DNA of 43,107 bases from positions 1 through 43,107 of the forward strand of contig JAQVXQ010000010.1 in NCBI GenBank assembly GCA_028709085.1, written 5' to 3'. This DNA comes from Salinivirgaceae bacterium (GTDB taxonomy: Bacteria; Bacteroidota; Bacteroidia; Bacteroidales; Salinivirgaceae). The translations under genes were made by a program, and so were the position numbers. The notes below the pieces were generated by a model. That model made no database searches and was not told where the DNA came from. It was given only the letters and a program-made list of their open reading frames with translations. Each line of letters starts with the position of its first letter. The first letter of the stretch is position 1. Positions 9,601-17,274 of this stretch are shown here, piece after piece.

Positions 9601-11562
9601 TTTCTGGAATATGGATCGGGTTCCAATCTGCAATATATAGTAACCCCTCGTGTGATTTCATGTTTGAACATAGGTTCTATTACTGGAGAAGATGTTAATT
9701 TTATTAACTATGATATTGATGGGAATGGCGATTATGGTTCATGTCGTGCTACAGCTTCCATTGTTTTGGCAGTGATCGATTCATTAACGCTACTTCCCTG
9801 GAAATCAGATCGGGGCGATTATGGTCATATGGATTATCCAAAATGTAGCGGAAGAAATCGCCCAAATAATTATTTTACGTTTCCAGCTACCGTGGCAGGA
9901 CGAGATGCCATGAGTCAGTTTCTTGTCAATGTGGTTGAGGAGGGGAGCTATGTTTTGGCTTACTCAGCGGTGAATGCCGCATTCGAAACATGGAATAGCA
10001 ATCATTACGAAGCGTTTGAGTTGCTTGGAGCCACACGGATTAGAACTGTTCCCAATGATTTTCCATATATCTTCTTAGGTAGAAAAGGAGAGATTGGTTT
10101 TGCGGAGGAGGTTGTTGGTGCAACGGCATCTTCCACAATTAGGCTCGAAAAAACATTGGTGAGCAATTTTTATTATGGAACCGTACTAACACCGTACATT
10201 GGTCCTGCTAAGGAGTGGAAAACCCTACATTGGAGCCCAGAAAGCAGTCAATTAGGCGTTACCGATAGTGTGGTTATGAAGGTTTACGGAAAGTCGTCCT
10301 TATCAACGGATTCATTGATTGTTACTTTTTATGTTCAGGACACGCTCGTGGATCTAAATTTCCTAAATAATTCGTCCACACCGTATATTAAATTAGAGTA
10401 CTTTACCTACGATTTGGAACAAAAAACGCCTGTTTCGCCTCGACTGTTCGAAGTGGAATATGTGGCATATCCTGAATTGGCATTGAATCCAAAAGGAGGA
10501 TTTGCTTTTCATGCCAATGAAATCAGCGAGGGCGACAGTTTACTGTTTGGGGTGGAATTGTTGAATGTCTCAACAGAGACAAGTGGTACATTCCCTATGA
10601 AATATATATGTCGATCCATTGATGCCAAAGTTGTTGAGGAAAAAACGGTGGTAATTGATTCCATGCCAGCGATGGGGTCAGTTTTTGATACCGTGAAGTT
10701 TAATACACGAAATCGACAAGGAATTAATCAAATTCAAATTGAAGTCAATTATCCTGACGAAAAATCGGTCTATTTCCCAGAGCCGTTTACTTTTAACAAT
10801 CTTGGATGGCGCTCTTTTACCGTCTTGCCCGACAATCGTGAGCCTCTGTTGTCGGTTACGTTCGATGGACGATACATTATGAATAGCGAAATTGTAAATT
10901 CCCGTCCAACGGTTGAAATTAAAATGTTGGATCAAAATCAATTTATACTTCTTAATGACACCTCCCTAATTCAAATTTGGCTCACTCGACCTGAAACTCA
11001 AACTGCTGAACGTGTTTGGTTTACGCCATTAATTGCTGGAGGTGATTTAATTTGGGAGCCGGCTTCAATGCACGCCAATGAATGCAAAATCCGTTGGACT
11101 CCGCAGTTTGATGTGGACGGAATTTATGAACTCCGTGTACGTGCAACCGATCCAAGCGGCAATCAGGCAGGGAGTAACGATTATCGTGTGCAATTTGAAA
11201 TTGTAAATAAAAGTACGATTACCAATTTGTTGAATTACCCCAATCCCTTTTCCACACGTACACAATTCGTTTTTACAATCACTGGACATATATTACCCGA
11301 CGAACTTAGAATACAGATATTTACCGTTTCCGGAAGAGTGGTGCGCGATATCAATTTAAGCGAATTGAGTACACTTCGTATCGGACAAAATTTAACTGAT
11401 TTTGCGTGGGATGGAACCGACGATTTTGGAGATCGCCTCGCAAATGGGGTCTATTTTTATCGCGTAATATCTAAAATTAACGGACAAAACATTGAGCATC
11501 GTGACAGCGATGCTGACAAATTCTTTAAAAAAGAGTTTGGGAAAATGTACTTAATAAAATAA
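6682..11562 (+). CDS. PorU2-like C25 (gingipain-family) protein, putative type IX secretion sortase
   Basis: This 1626-residue secreted protein has a signal peptide at ~1-22. It has a beta-rich N-terminal region (~25-380), a gingipain-fold C25 domain (~390-740), a CARDB-like domain (~755-865) and an FN3/Ig-like segment near 870-960. A long beta region follows, then a FlgD-like C-terminal Ig domain from ~1518 (NYPNPFSTRTQFVF to NGVYFYRV). The C25 catalytic pair is intact: His607 in TFFGHSW and Cys637 in IIANSCYSG, 30 residues apart. PorU, the T9SS signal peptidase/sortase, shares this core but is shorter (about 1150 residues) and lacks the CARDB and FlgD parts; Bacteroidota often encode a second, longer paralogue annotated as PorU2. 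I infer processing or attachment of T9SS cargo at the outer surface. A surface-anchored C25 protease is the alternative. porV is not adjacent. Confidence 0.82.
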   Translation: MRRYIPVIVFIITICFVNGYAQPTDNWVSNAQSYYRIKNSNNGVVRISATSLIDAGVPVSSFAPQNIQLFYRGDEIPIFIKGESQGTIEYIEFVASKNDGWFDTGMYVTALSQINPHISLISDTSSYFLTWNSSFSNRRYQLKNYQQSTTNETLITARRSVIYAARSRFCADELDPELGSMEGYYTLPLISKGGTTSRTIELPGKIGQGEVFCSTAVGGANNAATETGFNHHLQIKHGSKVLLDTLFRGYQAIKSQFALNASTFGQSLVLNYSSINDQSVAQDLMGVAYVTVDYPADFTLSPTNFATYTIQSSSDTRQLFFQGLTASEKPTVYDASNNLNLVATFTSQGWGITIPPTSNDVVLNVAVSPTTVGASMIKSANMQVATSSSDYVVVSHTSLMQEAQQYAAFRGGFAVDIEQLYNRYAYGIQQHPLAIRYFLQSHIAKGNVIPSYLFIIGKGIDMLKLHTSPNLIPNNLIPVPGVPSTDMLITSRLTRSSPIPEVMVGRLAATTGQQVLSYLAKAQEHTARKPSLGAKNILHFGGGANIAEQTMFANYLKKYETIITDTLFGGFVSTFLKNSSAPIVITQSDSVRSIIEQGPLLLTFFGHSWTGGFDQNIDEPENFNNRGNYPLIIANSCYSGNIYKEDANTTSEKWVLIPQKGAIAFLASVHLGYPNYLNRYTEEFYNNVASLSYGQSYGKSIMQAINTLMTTQPSLYMKSNCLEFVFHGDPAVTPVAGHLPDPLLSDYSLSLIPRNVSTAIDSFAIQVVVTNVGRTVNRSLQIDLQRLLPNGSTQDKVVTLDKLYYQDTVLVYFPVDRYNGVGQNRILVTLDNNNEIEELSELNNHKTIVFNVSSTDIFPIYPQNFGLVDKNQIVLKSSTGNPFEESQLYHFQLDTVSDFSSPFLQSSMIESVGGVVDWTPTASLETDKPYFWRVVKNTTDNNLEWNESSFTLNSEKSGWRQFGKNQMQKNNLRFLEYGSGSNLQYIVTPRVISCLNIGSITGEDVNFINYDIDGNGDYGSCRATASIVLAVIDSLTLLPWKSDRGDYGHMDYPKCSGRNRPNNYFTFPATVAGRDAMSQFLVNVVEEGSYVLAYSAVNAAFETWNSNHYEAFELLGATRIRTVPNDFPYIFLGRKGEIGFAEEVVGATASSTIRLEKTLVSNFYYGTVLTPYIGPAKEWKTLHWSPESSQLGVTDSVVMKVYGKSSLSTDSLIVTFYVQDTLVDLNFLNNSSTPYIKLEYFTYDLEQKTPVSPRLFEVEYVAYPELALNPKGGFAFHANEISEGDSLLFGVELLNVSTETSGTFPMKYICRSIDAKVVEEKTVVIDSMPAMGSVFDTVKFNTRNRQGINQIQIEVNYPDEKSVYFPEPFTFNNLGWRSFTVLPDNREPLLSVTFDGRYIMNSEIVNSRPTVEIKMLDQNQFILLNDTSLIQIWLTRPETQTAERVWFTPLIAGGDLIWEPASMHANECKIRWTPQFDVDGIYELRVRATDPSGNQAGSNDYRVQFEIVNKSTITNLLNYPNPFSTRTQFVFTITGHILPDELRIQIFTVSGRVVRDINLSELSTLRIGQNLTDFAWDGTDDFGDRLANGVYFYRVISKINGQNIEHRDSDADKFFKKEFGKMYLIK

Positions 11563-11666
11563 TGGTACGAACGGAAAATCTCCGGCACTAGAAATCGCAG
11601 AATGCAAAAGCCAAGTCCATTGTGGTCAGTAATCCGAAATCCGTAAAAATCTTCGGGTATATTCCG

Positions 11667-11704
11667 ATTCAACCTCTCAACGCCTCAATAATTCAATCTC
11701 TCAA
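11667..11704. repeat. Short imperfect direct repeat
   Basis: Two 14-base copies, ATTCAACCTCTCAA (11667-11680) and ATTCAATCTCTCAA (11691-11704), differ at one position and are spaced 24 bases start to start. They lie in the convergent gap between the PorU2-like gene and rluD. Meaning unknown. Confidence 0.5.
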
Positions 11705-11771
11705 TAAACATTCCTCTGTTCATCACGAATTGCATAAATTGAGCCGTTAATTGATAGTGCCGACAATCATC

Positions 11772-12827
11772 TTATTCCTCCAGTTCACGATTAGACACAT
11801 AACCTCTCCATTTTTCAACTAAATTTCTGAAATCATCGGGCCAATCGGAATCAAAATCCATGGATTCGCCGGTAATTGGATGTTCAAATCCCAAGGTTTT
11901 TGCATGAAGTGCTTGGCGCGGACATATTTCAAAGCAATTATTAATGTATTGTTTGTATTTCGTAAATGTTGTTCCTTTTAAAATTAGGTCTCCGCCATAT
12001 TCCGCATCGTTAAAGAGCGGATGCTTAATGTGTTGCATGTGCACTCTAATTTGATGGGTTCTACCCGTTTCCAATCGGCACTCCACCAACGAAACATATC
12101 CAAAATTTTCTAAAACTGAATAGTGTGTCACTGCATGTTTGCCAATCTCCTCATCCTCAAACACATCCATTACTTTACGGTCTTTTAGATTTCGCCCAAC
12201 ATTACCAACAATGGTTCCGTGTTCCTCGGCAAAATTTCCCCACACCATGGCATTGTATGTTCGGCGCGTAGTATGATCGGCAAATTGTTTTGAAAGAACC
12301 ATTTTTGCCTGTTCGGTTTTTGCAATCAACAATAATCCCGATGTGTTTTTGTCAATCCGATGTACTAAACCTGGTCTAGGATCATCGGAGTTGCTGAAAA
12401 TATCCAGATCTTTAAGATAATAGGCTAATGCGTTAATCAATGTTCCGCTATAATGGCCATAACTGGGATGTACAACCATTCCCGGCGGTTTGTTCACAAT
12501 TAAAAGATATTCATCTTCGAAAACAATGGTGAGGGGAATGTTTTCCGGAATAATTTCGATATCCCGGGGAGGATAACTCATCATTACTTGAATAGTATCG
12601 CCCGGTTTGACTTTATAATTCGATTTTACCGCTTTATTGTTCACGACAATATTGCCCGCCGTTGCTGCGGCCTGTATTTTTGTGCGGCTAGCGTTGGTAA
12701 TTCTATCGTCCAGATATTTGTCAATACGTGTTAAACTTTGCCCTGGATCTACTTCAAATCGATGGTGTTCGTACTGTTCCTGTTCTTCGTGCTCTTGGTA
12801 TTCGTCTTGATACTCTTCTGTAATCAT
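11772..12827 (-). CDS. rluD: RluA/RluD-family 23S rRNA pseudouridine synthase
   Basis: This 351-residue protein has an S4 RNA-binding domain at ~30-85 (LTRIDKYLDDRI, then SRTKIQAAATAGNI) and a pseudouridine synthase domain. The active-site motif is HRIDKNTSG with catalytic Asp159, followed by RRTYNAMVWG and GRTHQIRVHM. It isomerises uridines in 23S rRNA, most likely the RluD sites in helix 69. The N-terminus is preceded by an acidic Glu/Gln/Tyr-rich stretch (~1-25) that is not part of the family core. Its start is 9 bases after the stop of the T9SS cargo gene, so the two share a transcript and probably translation. The RluD rather than RluC/RluA assignment rests on general similarity and on the nearby PASTA gene. 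Confidence 0.88.
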   Translation of the reverse strand: MITEEYQDEYQEHEEQEQYEHHRFEVDPGQSLTRIDKYLDDRITNASRTKIQAAATAGNIVVNNKAVKSNYKVKPGDTIQVMMSYPPRDIEIIPENIPLTIVFEDEYLLIVNKPPGMVVHPSYGHYSGTLINALAYYLKDLDIFSNSDDPRPGLVHRIDKNTSGLLLIAKTEQAKMVLSKQFADHTTRRTYNAMVWGNFAEEHGTIVGNVGRNLKDRKVMDVFEDEEIGKHAVTHYSVLENFGYVSLVECRLETGRTHQIRVHMQHIKHPLFNDAEYGGDLILKGTTFTKYKQYINNCFEICPRQALHAKTLGFEHPITGESMDFDSDWPDDFRNLVEKWRGYVSNRELEE

Positions 12828-12836
12828 GTTTAGGGC

Positions 12837-14648
12837 TTATTGTATAATTATCTTTTGATAGTAGTGTTGGCGATGTTCTGTAAAAGTGATAATGTAAATG
12901 CCCGGCGTTAAATTAGAGCAATCGATGGTACTGGGACGTAACTCCTGAATTAGGGTTCGTCCTGATAGATCAGTAACGAGAATTTGCCACGGTTTTTTTT
13001 GATCGGGGTAGGTTATATTTAGTGTGCCATTTGTTGGAATTGGGTAAGCTATTGGCTTCTCGATCGAAAGATCAATGTCCGAAATGGAGGTTGTTACATC
13101 ATGACTAAGAATGGGTCGAATCATAATTGCATTGTTGTAGCTCGACTGTATCCATTGATAACCCAAATTGTAAAAGTTTTTTTGTGAAGTTCTTGTGTTT
13201 CTATCATATCCAACACTTAACGGTTGATTGGTCGATTTTGTCCAACCTATGTAGAAACTGCCAGTTACATAAATGGCGGAGTCGAACATCAGTTTTGTTA
13301 TCTGATTTTGTTGGTTGAATGTGGGAATGAAACCCGGTTTTGAATAGATCTTTTTCCCAGGTAGGCCTCCGTCATCACTCCAAACGCACAGACTAAAATA
13401 GTTAAACGTATGAGTAGAATCGTTTGTTGGGTTAAAATACATGTAAGCTCCTCTAAGAGAGTCCCCTTTGATGGTTTCGTATTTTACGGCGACTTGTCCA
13501 CCTTGATTGTTAACGTCGTACCCATTTTCAGCAGTACCGTCATCGTAGGCATAATAGTCGGAGAATTTGTGTGTTTTTTTTGCTGTTGTATTAACTCCCG
13601 GATAGTTGTCGGAGCCAATGAGCCTTGTTTCCAAGATGTATTCCATGGAATCGGTGGCAGTGTATGGAAATGGATTATTGTGCACCGGAGAACTAATATC
13701 ATTCTCCTCAAAGGGAGCGTAGTTTAATGTACCAAGGTTTGTCCATGGAGTGTCGTCACCATTAACGGCTGGCTTAATTCTATAGGTTAACGTTATTTGG
13801 TTGGAGATACTATCGTGATTTTTAAAGTTAATGTTCACATTACCATGTTCGTGATATGGATCAGCTTTGTAATGTTTCCACGGAATTGCCGAATATTGTG
13901 AAAGCAATGTATTGGGGTTTTTGGTGTGCGATATATCACTAATTACGGTGTCGTTTATGTTTCTACCGGTTTTCAATCGAACAAAATCGATATTCCACAT
14001 GTCGCAATTTGTTCCTATTACTCCACCACTTGATGGGCTTATTACATTGCGAATCCTGAATCGGAAAGATTCGCTCATATATGCTTCGTCAGTTATTGGA
14101 ATCATGGCTTGTCTCCAATTGTTGTCCGTAATATCTCCTTTAGTAAACCATACCATATTCCATTGTGTCCCATTGTGCAGATCAACAATTAGGCTGTCGT
14201 TTAATTCGGGCTTATCGCCCAGTCCCCCTGCTTGGTAGAAAAAACTTAGGTAAATTGAATCTGCCGGTGTATATTGTAGGTTTATCCGACGTGAGGTTAG
14301 AAAGTCAGCATTCCTATGTGTTTCGCCCAGAGCAAGTTTGTATAAGTATCCTTTTGAATCTACGGCATCCAATGTTGCAAATCCAATTCCAATAAAGTTT
14401 TGAGCGAAATGATTGTTTATGTACGCGGATGAATCTTCCCAACGTGCGGTGTCTGCAAAAACAGAAGTTCCAGAGAAATCTTCAACAAATGGTAGGTTGA
14501 TTGAGGGCAATTCTGCTCTTGATTTTTTGTATTCCGATCTTGGAATGTTCCTTAAAATTGCGTTGCCACCAATTCCACTTAAAACTTCTTGACCATATGT
14601 ATTTATTATCAGTATGATAGCAATAAAACTGAGGAGTAGTTGTTTCAT
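12837..14648 (-). CDS. Secreted protein with T9SS type A C-terminal sorting domain
   Basis: This 603-residue protein has a signal peptide at ~1-19 (ending NTYGQ). Its N-terminal half is beta-rich and jelly-roll-like (LPFVEDFSG, DSIYLSFFYQAGG, WNMVWFTKG, NIDFVRL), like the choice-of-anchor or MAM-like domains of Bacteroidota cargo. The C-terminal ~75 residues match the type A T9SS sorting domain: AYPIPTNGTLNI, LVTDLSGRTLI, LTPGIYIITF and final YYQKIIIQ. It is exported through the type IX system and held at the surface or released; the ligand is not evident. It lies between the PASTA gene and rluD, which it precedes by only 9 bases, so it appears to be transcribed with a tRNA/rRNA-type housekeeping enzyme. 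Confidence 0.87.
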   Translation of the reverse strand: MKQLLLSFIAIILIINTYGQEVLSGIGGNAILRNIPRSEYKKSRAELPSINLPFVEDFSGTSVFADTARWEDSSAYINNHFAQNFIGIGFATLDAVDSKGYLYKLALGETHRNADFLTSRRINLQYTPADSIYLSFFYQAGGLGDKPELNDSLIVDLHNGTQWNMVWFTKGDITDNNWRQAMIPITDEAYMSESFRFRIRNVISPSSGGVIGTNCDMWNIDFVRLKTGRNINDTVISDISHTKNPNTLLSQYSAIPWKHYKADPYHEHGNVNINFKNHDSISNQITLTYRIKPAVNGDDTPWTNLGTLNYAPFEENDISSPVHNNPFPYTATDSMEYILETRLIGSDNYPGVNTTAKKTHKFSDYYAYDDGTAENGYDVNNQGGQVAVKYETIKGDSLRGAYMYFNPTNDSTHTFNYFSLCVWSDDGGLPGKKIYSKPGFIPTFNQQNQITKLMFDSAIYVTGSFYIGWTKSTNQPLSVGYDRNTRTSQKNFYNLGYQWIQSSYNNAIMIRPILSHDVTTSISDIDLSIEKPIAYPIPTNGTLNITYPDQKKPWQILVTDLSGRTLIQELRPSTIDCSNLTPGIYIITFTEHRQHYYQKIIIQ

Positions 14649-14740
14649 TTTTTTTGGATAACGATTTTGTTAATTAACCTTATCGGGTAGTTCACGATAA
14701 CAAAAACGAATTGATTGCTTAATAATTGCGTTTTGTGATT

Positions 14741-15523
14741 CTATTCGTTGAATTGTTCGGGGTTTACACTCAACCAAAGGTCAACGTAAGTGCCCAAACG
14801 AACCGATATCCCACTATTGGGGTGTTGCTTGTATATTTTGGCGTTAATTGAATCGGAATAGGTTTTAACAGACGAATCGTAGATTGTAGCACCAATGTTT
14901 ATATATTCATTGTTTAGTGTTTCGGAGGCATCTAAAAATGACAACCCTATTACCTCTGTAACTTTTTTTGTTTCAGAACTATAACCATTGCCTAAAATTA
15001 AGTCAATTGGTTCATCCTTCGAAATCATGCTTCCTGTTTTGATAGTCTCGCCGTTGTAATTCTGTCCTAAAACGTAATTTTTCATTGGATCGGGTCGATA
15101 TATTAACTTCCCCACTTTTAGCCCGGAACTTTCAAGGGTCACTTTCGCCTGACGGTACGACACTCCCGTTACTTTAGGCATGGCAACTTTTGGAATCGAA
15201 AAGGCGTTAATGGTAACAAAAATTCGTCGATTCTTTTTCACCCTCTCATCGCATTTTGGGATGTGCGAAACAACGGTTCCTTTTTGTCGTCCACCCACAA
15301 AAGTAGAATCTGAAACCTCTAATTTAAAGCCATATCGATTGGTTACTGTTTGCGCTTCAGGAACGGTCAGTCCTGTTAAATCTGGGACAAGATATGTTTT
15401 TCCATGACGTGTGAAGATTTTGAGTCCGAAAAACACAAGCCACGATAATACAATAATGCCTATTAAGGCAATGCCAATATGTTTTACGTAATGATTATTT
15501 TTAATTTTATCGAACAGAGTCAT
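14741..15523 (-). CDS. Membrane-anchored PASTA-domain protein
   Basis: This 260-residue protein has a short cytoplasmic N-terminus, one membrane helix at ~17-37 (IGIALIGIIVLSWLVFFGL) and three PASTA repeats outside (~40-110, ~111-180, ~185-258). Each repeat shows the usual start: VPDLTGLTVPEAQ, MPKVTGVSYRQAKV, and VTEVIGLSFLDASE. PASTA domains bind peptidoglycan or beta-lactam-like ligands in Ser/Thr kinases and PBPs; here there is no kinase or transpeptidase domain, so it is a stand-alone periplasmic sensor or structural protein. In many Bacteroidota it neighbours rluD and ddl; here a T9SS cargo gene intervenes and ddl is absent. A possible -7 box (TAAATTTG on the minus strand, 15556-15549) lies 26 bases before the ATG, without a clear -33. 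Confidence 0.88.
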   Translation of the reverse strand: MTLFDKIKNNHYVKHIGIALIGIIVLSWLVFFGLKIFTRHGKTYLVPDLTGLTVPEAQTVTNRYGFKLEVSDSTFVGGRQKGTVVSHIPKCDERVKKNRRIFVTINAFSIPKVAMPKVTGVSYRQAKVTLESSGLKVGKLIYRPDPMKNYVLGQNYNGETIKTGSMISKDEPIDLILGNGYSSETKKVTEVIGLSFLDASETLNNEYINIGATIYDSSVKTYSDSINAKIYKQHPNSGISVRLGTYVDLWLSVNPEQFNE

Positions 15524-15628
15524 AGCCTTAAAGGTTTTTATTTGGAGGCAAATTTAGCATAATTCGATGAATAAGAGTGGCCCCTAGCTTCCCTTTTTAT
15601 GGTTTGATTTTTTAATTAGTGATTTTTT

Positions 15629-16708
15629 TTAAATGTGATTGTATAGACTATCTCTTTCAATGGGTTTTTTGCCTCTCTCTGTAATGGCATCGATTAGCTT
15701 ATTTGTCGTAATTCCGTGTTCACTTATGTTGCCTGTTGAGGAGTATATTTTTGTCGATTGGGCAATAGTTCCATCCATATCGTTTGCCCCAAAACTCAGC
15801 ATTAGCAGCGCATTGTCGAAGCCAAGCATGGGCCAATAGGCTTTTATATGAGCAATATTATCCAAAAATATTCGCGAAATGGCAAACATTCGAAGATCGT
15901 CAATTAATGGAGTCTCCTTTTCGATGCCCAATGCGTTTTTAGCAAGTTTATATTTTAAGGGAATAAAAGCATTAAATCCCCCAGTTTTATCCTGAAGTTC
16001 TCGGAGTTGATTCAGGTGATCAATCCGGTGTTCAATGGATTCAATATGTCCGTATAGGATGGTTGCATTGGTTGAAATGCCCAATTCGTGTGCTGTTTTG
16101 TGTATGGAAAGCCATTCGTCTCCTGTAAGTTTGTCGGGACAAATTTGGGGTCGAATTTGGGCATCGAAAATTTCAGCCCCACCGCCGGGCATCGATTCCA
16201 ATCCGCTGTTAATCAATTCAACAAGTGTTTCTTTGATTGATTTATCTGCCAATTCAGCAATGTATTTAATCTCTTCGGCGGTTAATCCTTTTCTATGAAT
16301 ATTCGGATATTGATCTCGAATTGTTTTAAACAGGTCGGTGTAAAATTCTAAATTGTAATCTTTGTGTAATCCCCCAACGATGTGGATTTCAGAAATATCT
16401 TTTGCCGTTGAAATTCGATGTAAAATTTGGTTTTTATTCAATTTATACGACTCTTTGTCATTTTCGTCGTGTCGGTAGGAACAAAACTTGCATTTATTTT
16501 GACAAATGTTTGTAGGCTCAATATGTATGTTTTTGATGTAGTAAATATTGTTGCCTGAAATTGACTCGCGTTTTTTGTCCGCTAATTGACCTAGGGTTCC
16601 AATTGGAACGTTGGTGTAAAGTTCAAGTGCTTCTTGCGGAGTAATGCGGGTTTTATGTTCGATTTTCTCGAATATTGTGCTTGTAAAAGAGGCGTGGTCT
16701 GTATTCAT
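15629..16708 (-). CDS. mqnE: Aminofutalosine synthase (radical SAM), futalosine route to menaquinone
   Basis: This 359-residue radical SAM enzyme has the CxxxCxxC cluster motif at Cys69, Cys73 and Cys76 (NICQNKCKFCSY), followed by IHIVGGLH and the family block ESMPGGGAEIFD and ISTNATILYGHIES. Those blocks fit MqnE better than its sister MqnC. It joins a radical intermediate to make aminofutalosine, the first modified intermediate of the futalosine pathway for menaquinone. I chose the ATG at 16708. The frame stays open up to 16813, but those 35 extra codons run across the rpmH terminator hairpin and have no family similarity. No other mqn genes are in the window. Confidence 0.9.
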   Translation of the reverse strand: MNTDHASFTSTIFEKIEHKTRITPQEALELYTNVPIGTLGQLADKKRESISGNNIYYIKNIHIEPTNICQNKCKFCSYRHDENDKESYKLNKNQILHRISTAKDISEIHIVGGLHKDYNLEFYTDLFKTIRDQYPNIHRKGLTAEEIKYIAELADKSIKETLVELINSGLESMPGGGAEIFDAQIRPQICPDKLTGDEWLSIHKTAHELGISTNATILYGHIESIEHRIDHLNQLRELQDKTGGFNAFIPLKYKLAKNALGIEKETPLIDDLRMFAISRIFLDNIAHIKAYWPMLGFDNALLMLSFGANDMDGTIAQSTKIYSSTGNISEHGITTNKLIDAITERGKKPIERDSLYNHI

Positions 16709-16757
16709 AATGTGCTCTTTGTGTTCAATTAGTTCGGCATTAACGGTTATTGCATAT

Positions 16758-16802
16758 AAAAAAAAAGAGTAGAATTGCCATTGCTTTAGCATTCCTACTC
16801 TT
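16758..16802 (-). terminator. Rho-independent terminator of rpmH
   Basis: On the minus strand, AAGAGTAGGAATGC pairs with GCAATTCTACTCTT (one bulged base) around a ~17-base loop region and is followed directly by a run of nine T. It begins 22 bases after the rpmH stop. Confidence 0.9.
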
Positions 16803-16824
16803 ATACTGTACAAATTAAAAAGTT

Positions 16825-16983
16825 TTATACTTTTTGACGCATATCGTCTGATACAGTTAATTTCTTGCGACCTTTAGCGCGACGTCTTGCTAAAACTTGG
16901 CGACCCGAAGCAGTTGCCATTCTCTCACGAAATCCGTGTTTATTTTTTCTTTTGCGCACTGAAGGCTGAAACGTCCTTTTCAT
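16825..16983 (-). CDS. rpmH: 50S ribosomal protein L34
   Basis: This 52-residue, strongly basic protein begins [20 protein letters not shown] and continues [19 protein letters not shown], the almost invariant L34 sequence. L34 is one of the smallest large-subunit proteins and is normally 44-53 residues. The last residues ([12 protein letters not shown]) form an extension past the usual end at RKKL or so, as in other Bacteroidota. A full promoter lies upstream at 17044-17073 and a terminator at 16758-16802, so this is a single-gene transcription unit. rnpA and dnaA, its neighbours in many bacteria, are not here. Confidence 0.97.
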   Translation of the reverse strand: MKRTFQPSVRKRKNKHGFRERMATASGRQVLARRRAKGRKKLTVSDDMRQKV

Positions 16984-17043
16984 CTGTCTATATTTTTCAA
17001 GTTTTTATTACAAAGCTAAATAATACCTCTCCATTAAGGTCTG

Positions 17044-17073
17044 CAAAGGTAATTTATTTGGACGTAATCCAAA
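17044..17073 (-). promoter_or_regulatory. Promoter of rpmH
   Basis: On the minus strand TTTG (17073-17070) is followed after 18 bases by TACCTTTG (17051-17044), a complete Bacteroidota -33/-7 match. The expected start near 17037 leaves a leader of about 53 bases. Confidence 0.8.
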
Positions 17074-17191
17074 AGCATTTTAGTGATTATTTTTCAAATT
17101 TACCTTTTAAATTCTTAGTTATGTTAGTTCTTTACCTTCCAATGTTCTGGTAATTAACAGGTTGAAGTTGTTTAACGTTGACTTTATATTG

Positions 17192-17233
17192 GTTTCATCA
17201 CTTGTGAAACAATGATTATAAAGGAACAAGTGA
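17192..17233. repeat. Two overlapping, mutually exclusive inverted repeats
   Basis: GTTTCA (17192-17197) can pair with TGAAAC (17205-17210), while TCACTTGT (17198-17205) can pair with ACAAGTGA (17226-17233). Both hairpins need base 17205 and occupy each other's loop, so they compete. The site is 42 bases past the KAS III stop codon. No T-run supports plain termination. Confidence 0.35.
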
Positions 17234-17274
17234 GCTGTTAAATGGGCTGTTTCCCCAAAAATGCTTTGTGATCT

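Noticed and set aside
11563..11771. Terminator hairpin between the convergent PorU2-like gene and rluD
   Set aside because: No stable stem with a T-run was found; only a short direct repeat is present.
13410..14395. Plus-strand open frames of 75-108 codons opposite the type A cargo gene
   Set aside because: They are shadows of a clear coding sequence, with no signals or recognisable motifs.
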